Shown here: positions 1-5,969 of the stretch, in pieces | Layout of the letters: each line of letters opens with the position of its first letter | Position numbering within the stretch: the first letter of the stretch is position 1 | From: Sporosarcina sp. | GTDB lineage: Bacteria > Bacillota > Bacilli > Bacillales_A > Planococcaceae | Assembly (NCBI GenBank): GCA_029263945.1 | Contig: JARIDM010000260.1 | Location: forward strand, 1 to 8,272 | DNA: 8,272 nt | Direction of reading: 5' to 3' | Notes under the pieces: model-generated | What the model saw: the letters and a program-made list of their open reading frames with translations, nothing else | Database searches by the model: none | What the model was told of the DNA's origin: nothing | Made by a program: the position numbers and the translations under genes

Positions 1-1605
1 AACCTGGTTTTGCCAGAACAAAATAAAATTTTACAGCACTACAATACAAATAAAGAATTTGTACATACATACTTTGATTATCCTAATGAAGCAACAGCTT
101 TTCCAAAAAGAGTGGAAGAGTTATCGACGCGAGACTTTAATCGAGTGGGAATTGCTTCGGTAGTCACGTCTTATATGAAACCGTTTGGTCTATCGAAGGT
201 TGCAAAGAAGCACATAGATGAACTTGCAAATGATGCATTAACCGTGATTGGGGGTCAGCAAGCAGGTATTTTAACGGGCCCCATGTATTCAATACATAAA
301 GCAATTACCGTTATATTACTAGCGAAAAAACAACGGGCTACTTTAGGTGTCCCAGTTGTCCCTATTTTTTGGGTTGCGGGTGAAGATCATGACATTAACG
401 AAATTAATCACGTGTACACGCAAACGAACGGCCGTGTGACAAAACAACAAATTAAAGATCAATTTGTTTTGAAGGTAATGGCATCAGACGCAACCTTCAA
501 CCAAGAGGACATGAAGAAATTTTTCACATCGGTTTTCAATCAGTTTGGAGAAACTGCACATACAAACGAGTTGCTAGAAGAAGTATTGAATGCCCTTGAA
601 AGAGAAGAAACGTTTACAGGATTTTTTGTTCGCTTAATGAATGGCCTTTTTGCAGAAGAAGGACTGTTATTTATTGATTCTGCATACGGACCTTTACGTG
701 AACTAGAAGGTGATTATTTTAGTCGATTAATTGAATCATCTGAGGAAATTGCAAAAACAGTGTTTGGAAAAGAACAGCGGTTTGAGCGTGAAGGTTACGG
801 CAAACCATTAAATGCGCAGGAAAATGCTGCACATTTATTTTATCTTCATGAGACGGGGCGTATTTTACTGTCACGAAGAAAAAATGAATTTGTGAATGAT
901 AGCGTTGGCCTCCGATTTACAAAAGAGGAATTACTGAATGTCGCGCAAAATGAACCTTGGCTGCTGAGTAATAATGTGGCAACAAGACCTTTAATGCAAG
1001 ATTTTGTATTCCCTGTACTGTCATTTGTCGGTGGAGCAGGCGAACTTGCCTATTGGGCTCTTCTAAAAGAAACGTTTCACAAGCTTGACGTTAAAATGCC
1101 GATTTTTGTTCCGCGGATGTCGTTGACACTCGTGACGCGTCCTACTGCAAAAGTAATTGCAGATAAATCATTCACGTTTATGGATATAATCTCGGGAGAA
1201 GTTGGGGCTGCACGTGCACAATATCTTGACGGATTACGAAATGAACCCTTTCAACAGGCGATAGAAAATGCGAAAGCTGTCATCGAAAGTGAATATAAGA
1301 AAATTGAAGGTTTGGTCGGTGAAAGTGAAAAAATGTTGCATGAACAAGTGCAAAAAAACTTAACTTTTCACACGATGCAATTTAAATACTTACAAGAAAA
1401 GTCGGAAGATGCTTTACTGGTAAAGCATGAGGTTGCACTGCGGAAATATAACTTGGTTGAAAATGAGCTTTTTCCAAATGGTGGGTTCCAAGAACGTGCC
1501 TATACACCTTATGCCTATATGAACGAATATGGTCCGACACTCATACAAGATTTACTTCGGTTACCATTAGAAATAGACGATACACACAAAGTTATTTATC
1601 TTTAA
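1..1605 (+). CDS. bshC: Bacillithiol biosynthesis cysteine-adding enzyme BshC (5' end cut by window edge)
   Basis: BshC is the cytoplasmic enzyme assigned to the last step of bacillithiol synthesis, adding cysteine to glucosaminyl-malate. The reading frame is open to base 1. The first in-frame start is a TTG at 10, but the family's N-terminus resembles the frame already at codon 2, and the B. subtilis protein is about 539 residues. I therefore infer that only about four codons lie outside the window and that the TTG is not the real start. Recognisable family blocks are GGQQAGILTGP (250-282), followed by SIHKAI, and GEDHDINEINHVY beginning at 379. The second half has the charged, helix-rich character of the coiled-coil part of the family. 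The frame is intact with no internal stop and ends in TAA. It lies directly upstream of mraZ, as in B. subtilis (yllA-yllB), but is separated by a terminator, so it is probably transcribed independently. Confidence 0.96.
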   Translation, partial: NLVLPEQNKILQHYNTNKEFVHTYFDYPNEATAFPKRVEELSTRDFNRVGIASVVTSYMKPFGLSKVAKKHIDELANDALTVIGGQQAGILTGPMYSIHKAITVILLAKKQRATLGVPVVPIFWVAGEDHDINEINHVYTQTNGRVTKQQIKDQFVLKVMASDATFNQEDMKKFFTSVFNQFGETAHTNELLEEVLNALEREETFTGFFVRLMNGLFAEEGLLFIDSAYGPLRELEGDYFSRLIESSEEIAKTVFGKEQRFEREGYGKPLNAQENAAHLFYLHETGRILLSRRKNEFVNDSVGLRFTKEELLNVAQNEPWLLSNNVATRPLMQDFVFPVLSFVGGAGELAYWALLKETFHKLDVKMPIFVPRMSLTLVTRPTAKVIADKSFTFMDIISGEVGAARAQYLDGLRNEPFQQAIENAKAVIESEYKKIEGLVGESEKMLHEQVQKNLTFHTMQFKYLQEKSEDALLVKHEVALRKYNLVENELFPNGGFQERAYTPYAYMNEYGPTLIQDLLRLPLEIDDTHKVIYL

Positions 1606-1614
1606 TGATAAAAC

Positions 1615-1655
1615 GCACGTTTATGGGGAGAATATCCTCATAGGCGTGTTTTTTT
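1615..1655 (+). terminator. Intrinsic terminator after bshC
   Basis: A 15-bp stem pairs 1615-1629 with 1635-1649, including four G-U pairs, around a 5-nt loop (GAATA). It runs into a seven-T tract (1649-1655). It starts 10 nt after the bshC stop codon. This is a textbook rho-independent terminator on the plus strand and should isolate bshC transcription from the mraZ operon. Confidence 0.92.
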
Positions 1656-1781
1656 GGTTCTTTCGACAATTTTCGCGAAACGTTTATGACTTTAGAACTA
1701 TTATGGGTGCATGCGTAAAAGCCTAGTATCCTATGTTTGTAAGGGTTTTTAAATTTATAAAGTATTTTAGAGGTGTTGAAA
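1656..1781 (+). other. Intergenic stretch between bshC terminator and small ORF
   Basis: This is AT-rich sequence without a convincing gene. It contains one perfect 10-bp palindrome, TTTCGCGAAA (1671-1680). A TATTAT hexamer (1699-1704) could be a -10 element, but no good -35 lies 16-18 nt upstream. TTGTAA (1737-1742) and TATAAA (1756-1761) are only 13 nt apart, which is too close for a normal sigma-A promoter. The stretch ends in AGAGGTG (1769-1775), the ribosome binding site of the possible small ORF that follows. Confidence 0.4.
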
Positions 1782-1841
1782 ATGGAACGAGGCATATATC
1801 TCAATGAAACAAGTACTATTTACACATTTTTAAAAGTTTAG
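1782..1841 (+). CDS. Possible 19-aa small protein or leader peptide upstream of mraZ
   Basis: An ATG at 1782 opens a 19-codon frame (MERGIYLNETSTIYTFLKV) ending in TAG at 1839-1841. It is preceded by AGAGGTG (1769-1775), of which GAGGTG matches the anti-Shine-Dalgarno sequence, with an ideal 6-nt gap before the ATG. I do not recognise the peptide. It has no evident membrane segment or signal peptide. It ends 75 nt before the mraZ start and overlaps the -35 of the candidate mraZ promoter (1830-1835). It would therefore need its own promoter further upstream, and I cannot identify a strong one. It could be a leader peptide, a decayed gene remnant or chance. Only the ribosome binding site lifts it above background. 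Confidence 0.3.
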   Translation: MERGIYLNETSTIYTFLKV

Positions 1842-1859
1842 ACGTTAATTTTATATAAG
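1830..1859 (+). promoter_or_regulatory. Candidate sigma-A promoter for the mraZ operon
   Basis: TTAAAA (1830-1835, 4 of 6 to TTGACA) is followed by an 18-nt spacer and TATAAG (1854-1859, 5 of 6 to TATAAT). The predicted transcription start is near 1866, inside the GTGG repeats. Bound MraZ would then block the start region, which fits autorepression. The -35 is weak, and an overlapping TATATA (1852-1857) is an alternative -10. Promoter position is inferred from sequence only. Confidence 0.45.
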
Positions 1860-1861
1860 TG

Positions 1862-1891
1862 GTGGAGGAATGTGGGGGGATGTGGTACATT
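1862..1891 (+). promoter_or_regulatory. MraZ operator: three GTGG direct repeats at 10-bp spacing
   Basis: GTGG occurs at 1862, 1872 and 1882, exactly one helical turn apart. The first two decamers, GTGGAGGAAT and GTGGGGGGAT, differ at two positions. MraZ proteins are known to bind short direct repeats of this type (TGGGN/GTGGG-like, 10-bp period) upstream of their own gene, with neighbouring subunits of the ring-shaped oligomer contacting successive repeats. Location just upstream of mraZ and next to the candidate promoter fits an autoregulatory operator. A fourth GTGG at 1903 is out of phase by 1 bp (21 bp from the third) and belongs to the ribosome binding site. Confidence 0.8.
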
Positions 1892-1904
1892 AATTTAACA
1901 TAGT

Positions 1905-1911
1905 GGGGTGA
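1905..1911 (+). promoter_or_regulatory. Ribosome binding site of mraZ (decides the start)
   Basis: GGGGTGA lies 5 nt upstream of ATG 1917. The upstream in-frame GTG at 1908 is part of this site and cannot sensibly be the start. Starting at 1917 gives MFMGEYQHT, the conserved N-terminus of Bacillus MraZ, and a 143-residue protein, the usual length. Confidence 0.8.
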
Positions 1912-1916
1912 AGAGT

Positions 1917-2348
1917 ATGTTCATGGGAGAATATCAACACACGGTAGATACAAAAGGTCGTCTTATTGTTCCCTCGAAATTTCGGGAGCATCTTAAAGGA
2001 CAATTTGTATTGACACGTGGCCTAGACAACTGTCTCTTTGGGTACCCGATGGATGAATGGACGATTCTTGAAGAGAAACTGAAAGCTTTGCCCGTAACCA
2101 AGAAAGATGCGCGGGCATTTACACGTTTCTTCTTTTCTGGTGCAACAGAAGTTGAATTGGACAAGCAAGGGCGCATTAACATTCCTTCATCCTTAAGAAG
2201 CTATGCAAAAATGGAAAAAGATTGTGTGGTCATTGGTGTTTCAGGCCGTATTGAGATTTGGGCAAAACATCTTTGGGACGATTATTACGATGAATCTGAA
2301 GAATCCTTTAATGATATAGCAGAAAATATTATCGACTTTGACTTTTGA
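1917..2348 (+). CDS. mraZ: Transcriptional regulator MraZ
   Basis: MraZ is a DNA-binding protein of the AbrB/MraZ (swapped-hairpin) fold and first gene of most dcw clusters. It forms ring oligomers and represses its own operon. The 143-residue product has two MraZ half-domains, each with the signature DxxGRxxxP: DTKGRLIVP at residues 11-19, including the Arg15 position implicated in DNA contact in the family, and DKQGRINIP at 82-90. Between them lies the conserved block KDARAFTRFFFSGATE (residues 63-78). The first gene after the terminator and operator, it is followed 41 nt later by rsmH, almost certainly in the same transcript. The GTGG repeats just upstream indicate autoregulation. The acidic C-terminal tail (YYDESEESFNDIAENIIDFDF) resembles Bacillus orthologues. 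Nothing is truncated or unusual. The identification is firm. Confidence 0.98.
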   Translation: MFMGEYQHTVDTKGRLIVPSKFREHLKGQFVLTRGLDNCLFGYPMDEWTILEEKLKALPVTKKDARAFTRFFFSGATEVELDKQGRINIPSSLRSYAKMEKDCVVIGVSGRIEIWAKHLWDDYYDESEESFNDIAENIIDFDF

Positions 2349-2389
2349 ATGGAAGAAGTTGATTACTTTACGAAAGTAGGCGGAGCCTA

Positions 2390-3337
2390 ATGTTCAATCA
2401 TACAACAGTATTGCTAGATGAAGCCGTCGAAGGCTTAAATATAAAAGAAGACGGAATCTATGTGGATTGCACCCTAGGGGGGGCGGGCCATAGTATGGAA
2501 ATTATTAAGCGGTTAACGGGTCAAGGAAGACTTATTTGTTTTGACCAGGATATGACAGCGATTGAAGTAGCAAAAGAAAGACTAAAAGATTATTTGCCAC
2601 GCGTGACTTTTATCCATGCGAACTTCAGGTATTTAAAAGAAGAACTAGCAAAAATTGGCGTCACAAAAGTAGATGGAATCCTTTATGATTTAGGAGTGTC
2701 TTCCCCTCAGTTAGACACGCCAGAACGTGGTTTTAGCTACAATCATGATGCCCCATTAGATATGCGCATGAATAAAGATGATCTATTAACAGCGCATGAA
2801 GTGATTAATGAATGGGCCTATGCAGATCTCGTAAGAATATTCTTTCGATACGGTGAAGAAAAGTTTTCAAAAGGGGTTGCGAGGAAGATTGAAGCTGCAC
2901 GTAAAATAGCGCCGATTGAAACGACTGCAGAACTTGCAGAACTTATTAAAAGCGGTATTCCTGCAGCGACGAGGCGGACAGGTGGTCATCCAGCAAAACG
3001 TGTTTTCCAAGCGGTTCGTATCGCTGTAAATGATGAATTGGGTGCCGCTGAAGATTCGTTAACGGACGCCATTACCTTATTAAATAAAGGTGGACGCATT
3101 AGCGTAATCACTTTCCACTCATTAGAAGATCGATTGTGTAAAGCGATATTTAAAGAGGCCTCCTCATTGCCCGAATTGCCGCGTAATTTACCAATCATTC
3201 CTACTGGTGTTGAACCAATTTTAAAGCTTGTTTCAAGAAAACCGATTTTACCAAGTGAACAAGAGATTGAACAAAATAAACGAGCAAGATCCGCAAAGTT
3301 AAGGATTGCTGAGAAAATTAAGGAGGAAGTTAACTAA
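2390..3337 (+). CDS. rsmH: 16S rRNA (cytosine-N4)-methyltransferase RsmH (MraW)
   Basis: RsmH is the cytoplasmic SAM-dependent methyltransferase that N4-methylates C1402 (E. coli numbering) of 16S rRNA in the ribosomal P site. The 315-residue product matches the family's usual length. It starts HTTVLLDEAVEGL and has the SAM-binding loop DCTLGGAGHS (26-35) and the acidic strand end FDQD (51-54). The family block YDLGVSSPQLD (99-109) is followed by RGFSY and PLDMRM. Later blocks are GGHPAKRVFQAVRIAVNDEL and ITFHSLEDR. The ATG is preceded by AGGCGGAG (2378-2385), an imperfect but usable ribosome binding site. Its stop codon overlaps the ftsL ATG by one base (TAATG), implying translational coupling. 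The gene is intact, with nothing unusual. Confidence 0.99.
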   Translation: MFNHTTVLLDEAVEGLNIKEDGIYVDCTLGGAGHSMEIIKRLTGQGRLICFDQDMTAIEVAKERLKDYLPRVTFIHANFRYLKEELAKIGVTKVDGILYDLGVSSPQLDTPERGFSYNHDAPLDMRMNKDDLLTAHEVINEWAYADLVRIFFRYGEEKFSKGVARKIEAARKIAPIETTAELAELIKSGIPAATRRTGGHPAKRVFQAVRIAVNDELGAAEDSLTDAITLLNKGGRISVITFHSLEDRLCKAIFKEASSLPELPRNLPIIPTGVEPILKLVSRKPILPSEQEIEQNKRARSAKLRIAEKIKEEVN

Positions 3338-3708
3338 TGGCATTAGAACAGAGAAAAGTGTTCTCGACTTACGTACGAGAAGTTGAAATCCCAGAAACAC
3401 CAGAAATAGAAATTAAAAAAGGAAGTTCCCGTAAGTTATTCTCACCAGGCGAGAAATTTCTGTTTGTATTATTTGCTTCCTTGTTAGTCACCTTCTCATC
3501 CTTTATTTTACATACAGAGGGTCAAATTAACAGTGCGAATCGCGAAGTACAATCAATAGGCAGCCAAATTGAAGAGAAGACCAAACAAAATACTGAATTG
3601 TCCAACCAAGTACAAGCAGAATCCACTTATGAAAAAGTTTGGGAAAAAGCAAAAGCGCTTGGTCTGAATCTAAACGAGAAAAACGTGAAGGTAGTGCCTG
3701 GACGATGA
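3337..3708 (+). CDS. ftsL: Cell division protein FtsL
   Basis: FtsL is a small bitopic membrane protein of the divisome that works with DivIC and DivIB and helps activate septal peptidoglycan synthesis by PBP2B and FtsW. The 123-residue product has a charged cytoplasmic N-terminus (1-40). One transmembrane segment follows (about 41-58, FLFVLFASLLVTFSSFIL). The extracellular part begins with a heptad-like coiled coil (about 61-100, rich in E, Q, N and K) and ends with the region EKVWEKAKALGLNLNEKNVKVV, typical of Bacillus FtsL. FtsL diverges quickly, so the call rests on topology, size and exact position between rsmH and pbpB. The start has a strong AAGGAGG (3320-3326), 10 nt before ATG. The stop overlaps the pbpB start by 4 nt (ATGA), so the two membrane partners are probably translated together. 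Confidence 0.95.
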   Translation: MALEQRKVFSTYVREVEIPETPEIEIKKGSSRKLFSPGEKFLFVLFASLLVTFSSFILHTEGQINSANREVQSIGSQIEEKTKQNTELSNQVQAESTYEKVWEKAKALGLNLNEKNVKVVPGR

Positions 3709-5912
3709 AGAAATTTCGATTCCAATGGGGAGCCTTTCTAATGTTTATCATTTATGGAGGGCTCTTTTTCATTTTATTTGGAAGGTTATTATTTATTCAA
3801 GTGACTGGAGAAGCGGAAGGAAAGGTTCTTGCGTCAATGGCAGAAGCTAAATATGCCAGGGAGTCATTATTACCTGCGAATCGTGGGGAAATTATTGACA
3901 GAAATAGCGAGTTAATTGCCTCAGATACGTTAAGTTACCGACTCGTTGCCGTATTGGATGAATCGCTTAGTGAGCGAACAAGAGAAACACATCATGTAGA
4001 TAATCCAGAAAAAGCGGCTGAAGTTCTCTCGACTTACCTTCCATTGGATAAAAATGAGTTAGTCAATAAGTTAACGAGAAGTCCAGAAGATATAAAAGAA
4101 GGTAAAAATAAACAAGTAGAATTTGGGAAAGCAGGACGTGACATTAACCATGATGTCGTCCTTGCAATTAAAGAAGAAAAGTTGCCAGGGATTTTATTTA
4201 TTGAAGAGAAAAAGCGTTTCTATCCTAATGGCATATTTGCTTCTCATTTAATCGGTTTTGCTTCGCGAGAAGAAGATGAAAATCACAAAGTATCAACTGT
4301 CGGTAAAATGGGCCTTGAAGCAACTTATAATAAAGCACTTACTGGAACGGATGGAAAAGTAGAATTTCAATCTGATAAATGGGGATTCACATTACCTAAA
4401 ACCGAGAAAGCGGTAACTGCTGCTCAGGATGGCTATGATATAAAACTTACAATTGACAAAACGATTCAAAACTTTGTAGAAGACGCGATGAGCGAAATTG
4501 AGAAAGAGTATTCACCCAAAAGTATGATGGCGATTGTTGTAAATCCAAAAACTGGTGCGATTGTTGCTATGAGCCAACGCCCAACGTTCGATCCTACGAC
4601 ACGTGAAGGCTTAACGTCAAACTGGTTAAATGAAGCTGTAGAAAATACTATAGAACCAGGCTCGACAATGAAAATTTTCACCTTAGCAGCTGCGATTGAA
4701 GAGGGGAAATGGGATCCGAACGCTTATTTTAAATCAGGACAATATACGCTATATGATAAAACAATTCGAGATGTGAATAAAAGTGGATGGGGAACCATTT
4801 CGTTTTTAGAAGGGTTTCAACGGTCGTCTAACGTATTGATGGCCTATTTACTTGAACGGGTTGGCGACAAAAGAGTTATGGAATATATGGAGGACTTTGG
4901 ATTCGGCCAAAAAACAGGCATTGATTTACCGAAAGAAGCACCAGGAATATTGCTGAATAAGTATCCTGCTGAAAGATTAACAACAGCCTATGGACAAGGT
5001 TCTACTGTGACACCTATTCAAATGATTCAAGCGATTACTGCCATTGCAAATGACGGTGTCATGATGAGGCCATTTGTTATAGATGAGATAAAAAACCCGA
5101 ATACGGGGAAAATTATTGAAAAAAGAGAACCAGAAGAAAAAGAAAGTCCTATTTCTAAAGAAACCGCTCAAAAAGTCAGAGAGGTATTGGCTTCGACTAT
5201 CACCTCGGAAAATGGAACTGGACGAAGGTTTGCGTTAGATGGTTACACACTTGGTGGGAAAACAGGGACCGCAGAAATTCCAAATGGTTATGGTGGTTAT
5301 TTAAGAGGCGGCACAAATTACTTATACTCGTTTATTGGTATGGCACCCATTGAAGAACCCGAGTTAATTACGTACGTCACCGTCCAACAACCACAGTTAA
5401 AAGAAGGAGAATATGCTGCAGACCCCGTTGCTAAATTATTTAAATCTATCACGGAGAGTAGCTTGAAGTATATGAACATTGTGCCAGAAGGTGAAGAACC
5501 AATTGAAGCACCTCTCATTGATGGCTTTACTGGGCAGGAGGTAGAAAAGGCGAAAACTGAACTTAAAAGTTTAGGCTACTCTCCGGTAATCATCGGTGAA
5601 AGTGGGAAAGTACAGGTCCAGTACCCAGAAAAAGGAACGCAACCCGGGCAAGGATCAGTCGTCTTATTAAAAACAGAAGGAAAAATTACGTTGCCAGATT
5701 TTACAGGATGGTCTAAAAAAATGCTCCTGTCCTTTAAAATGTTATCAGGACTCGATATTAGAATTGTTGGCGATGGATACGTTACGGAACAAAGCCTTTC
5801 AGTAGGAACTTCAGGGAATCCAAACGAACCAATCGTCATCCAATTACGGCATCCTTCAGATATTCATAAACCTGAAGAATTAGCGGAAGAAGAATCAATC
5901 GTAGGTGGTTAA
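3705..5912 (+). CDS. pbpB: Division transpeptidase PBP2B (class B penicillin-binding protein with PASTA domains)
   Basis: PBP2B is the monofunctional septal D,D-transpeptidase (FtsI-type) that crosslinks peptidoglycan at the division site outside the membrane. I start it at ATG 3705, overlapping the ftsL stop. The frame stays open upstream to a TTG at 3639, but that lies well inside ftsL. The 735-residue product has a single N-terminal transmembrane anchor (about 8-28). The PBP dimerisation domain follows and includes ANRGEIIDRN and RFYPNG. The transpeptidase domain has all three catalytic motifs: STMK (Ser320 nucleophile), SSN (374-376) and KTG (519-521). Two PASTA domains end the protein (about 602-660 and 661-722), as in B. 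subtilis PBP2B. The ribosome binding site is weak and rather distant (AAGG 3688-3691), consistent with coupling to ftsL translation. The paralogue spoVD follows after 57 nt. Confidence 0.97.
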   Translation: MKKFRFQWGAFLMFIIYGGLFFILFGRLLFIQVTGEAEGKVLASMAEAKYARESLLPANRGEIIDRNSELIASDTLSYRLVAVLDESLSERTRETHHVDNPEKAAEVLSTYLPLDKNELVNKLTRSPEDIKEGKNKQVEFGKAGRDINHDVVLAIKEEKLPGILFIEEKKRFYPNGIFASHLIGFASREEDENHKVSTVGKMGLEATYNKALTGTDGKVEFQSDKWGFTLPKTEKAVTAAQDGYDIKLTIDKTIQNFVEDAMSEIEKEYSPKSMMAIVVNPKTGAIVAMSQRPTFDPTTREGLTSNWLNEAVENTIEPGSTMKIFTLAAAIEEGKWDPNAYFKSGQYTLYDKTIRDVNKSGWGTISFLEGFQRSSNVLMAYLLERVGDKRVMEYMEDFGFGQKTGIDLPKEAPGILLNKYPAERLTTAYGQGSTVTPIQMIQAITAIANDGVMMRPFVIDEIKNPNTGKIIEKREPEEKESPISKETAQKVREVLASTITSENGTGRRFALDGYTLGGKTGTAEIPNGYGGYLRGGTNYLYSFIGMAPIEEPELITYVTVQQPQLKEGEYAADPVAKLFKSITESSLKYMNIVPEGEEPIEAPLIDGFTGQEVEKAKTELKSLGYSPVIIGESGKVQVQYPEKGTQPGQGSVVLLKTEGKITLPDFTGWSKKMLLSFKMLSGLDIRIVGDGYVTEQSLSVGTSGNPNEPIVIQLRHPSDIHKPEELAEEESIVGG

Positions 5913-5913
5913 T

Positions 5914-5942
5914 GAATAGCAGTTAGGACTGACTCATACGTT
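5914..5942 (+). promoter_or_regulatory. Candidate sigma-E (mother-cell sporulation) promoter for spoVD
   Basis: CATACGTT (5935-5942) matches the sigma-E -10 consensus CATACAnT at all but one defined position. GAATAGC (5914-5920) lies 14 nt upstream and keeps the G/T-A/C-ATA core of the sigma-E -35 element, though not its A/T-rich end. The predicted start near 5949 leaves a roughly 20-nt leader containing the spoVD ribosome binding site. B. subtilis spoVD is known to be sigma-E controlled. This is pattern matching by eye. Confidence 0.55.
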
Positions 5943-5955
5943 AATAGAAAAACGT

Positions 5956-5961
5956 GAGGGG
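5956..5961 (+). promoter_or_regulatory. Ribosome binding site of spoVD (supports CTG start)
   Basis: GAGGGG lies 8 nt upstream of CTG 5970. No ATG, GTG or TTG lies in the spoVD frame between the upstream in-frame stop (TGA 5955-5957) and the TTG at 6030. The site therefore points to CTG 5970 as the initiation codon. Confidence 0.55.
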
Positions 5962-5969
5962 TTTGGCCA

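Noticed and set aside
1592..1804. Minus-strand open frame of 70 codons in the bshC-mraZ intergenic region
   Set aside because: It runs through the bshC terminator, has a composition unlike a folded protein, resembles no family I know, and better explained signals lie on the plus strand here.
1908..1916. GTG at 1908 as the mraZ start
   Set aside because: The GTG is part of the ribosome binding site GGGGTGA. ATG 1917 gives the conserved MFMGEYQHT N-terminus and the usual 143 residues.
3639..3704. TTG at 3639 as the pbpB start, adding 22 residues
   Set aside because: It lies inside ftsL, lacks a ribosome binding site, and would add a charged extension absent from the family. ATG 3705 overlaps the ftsL stop, as is common for this gene pair.
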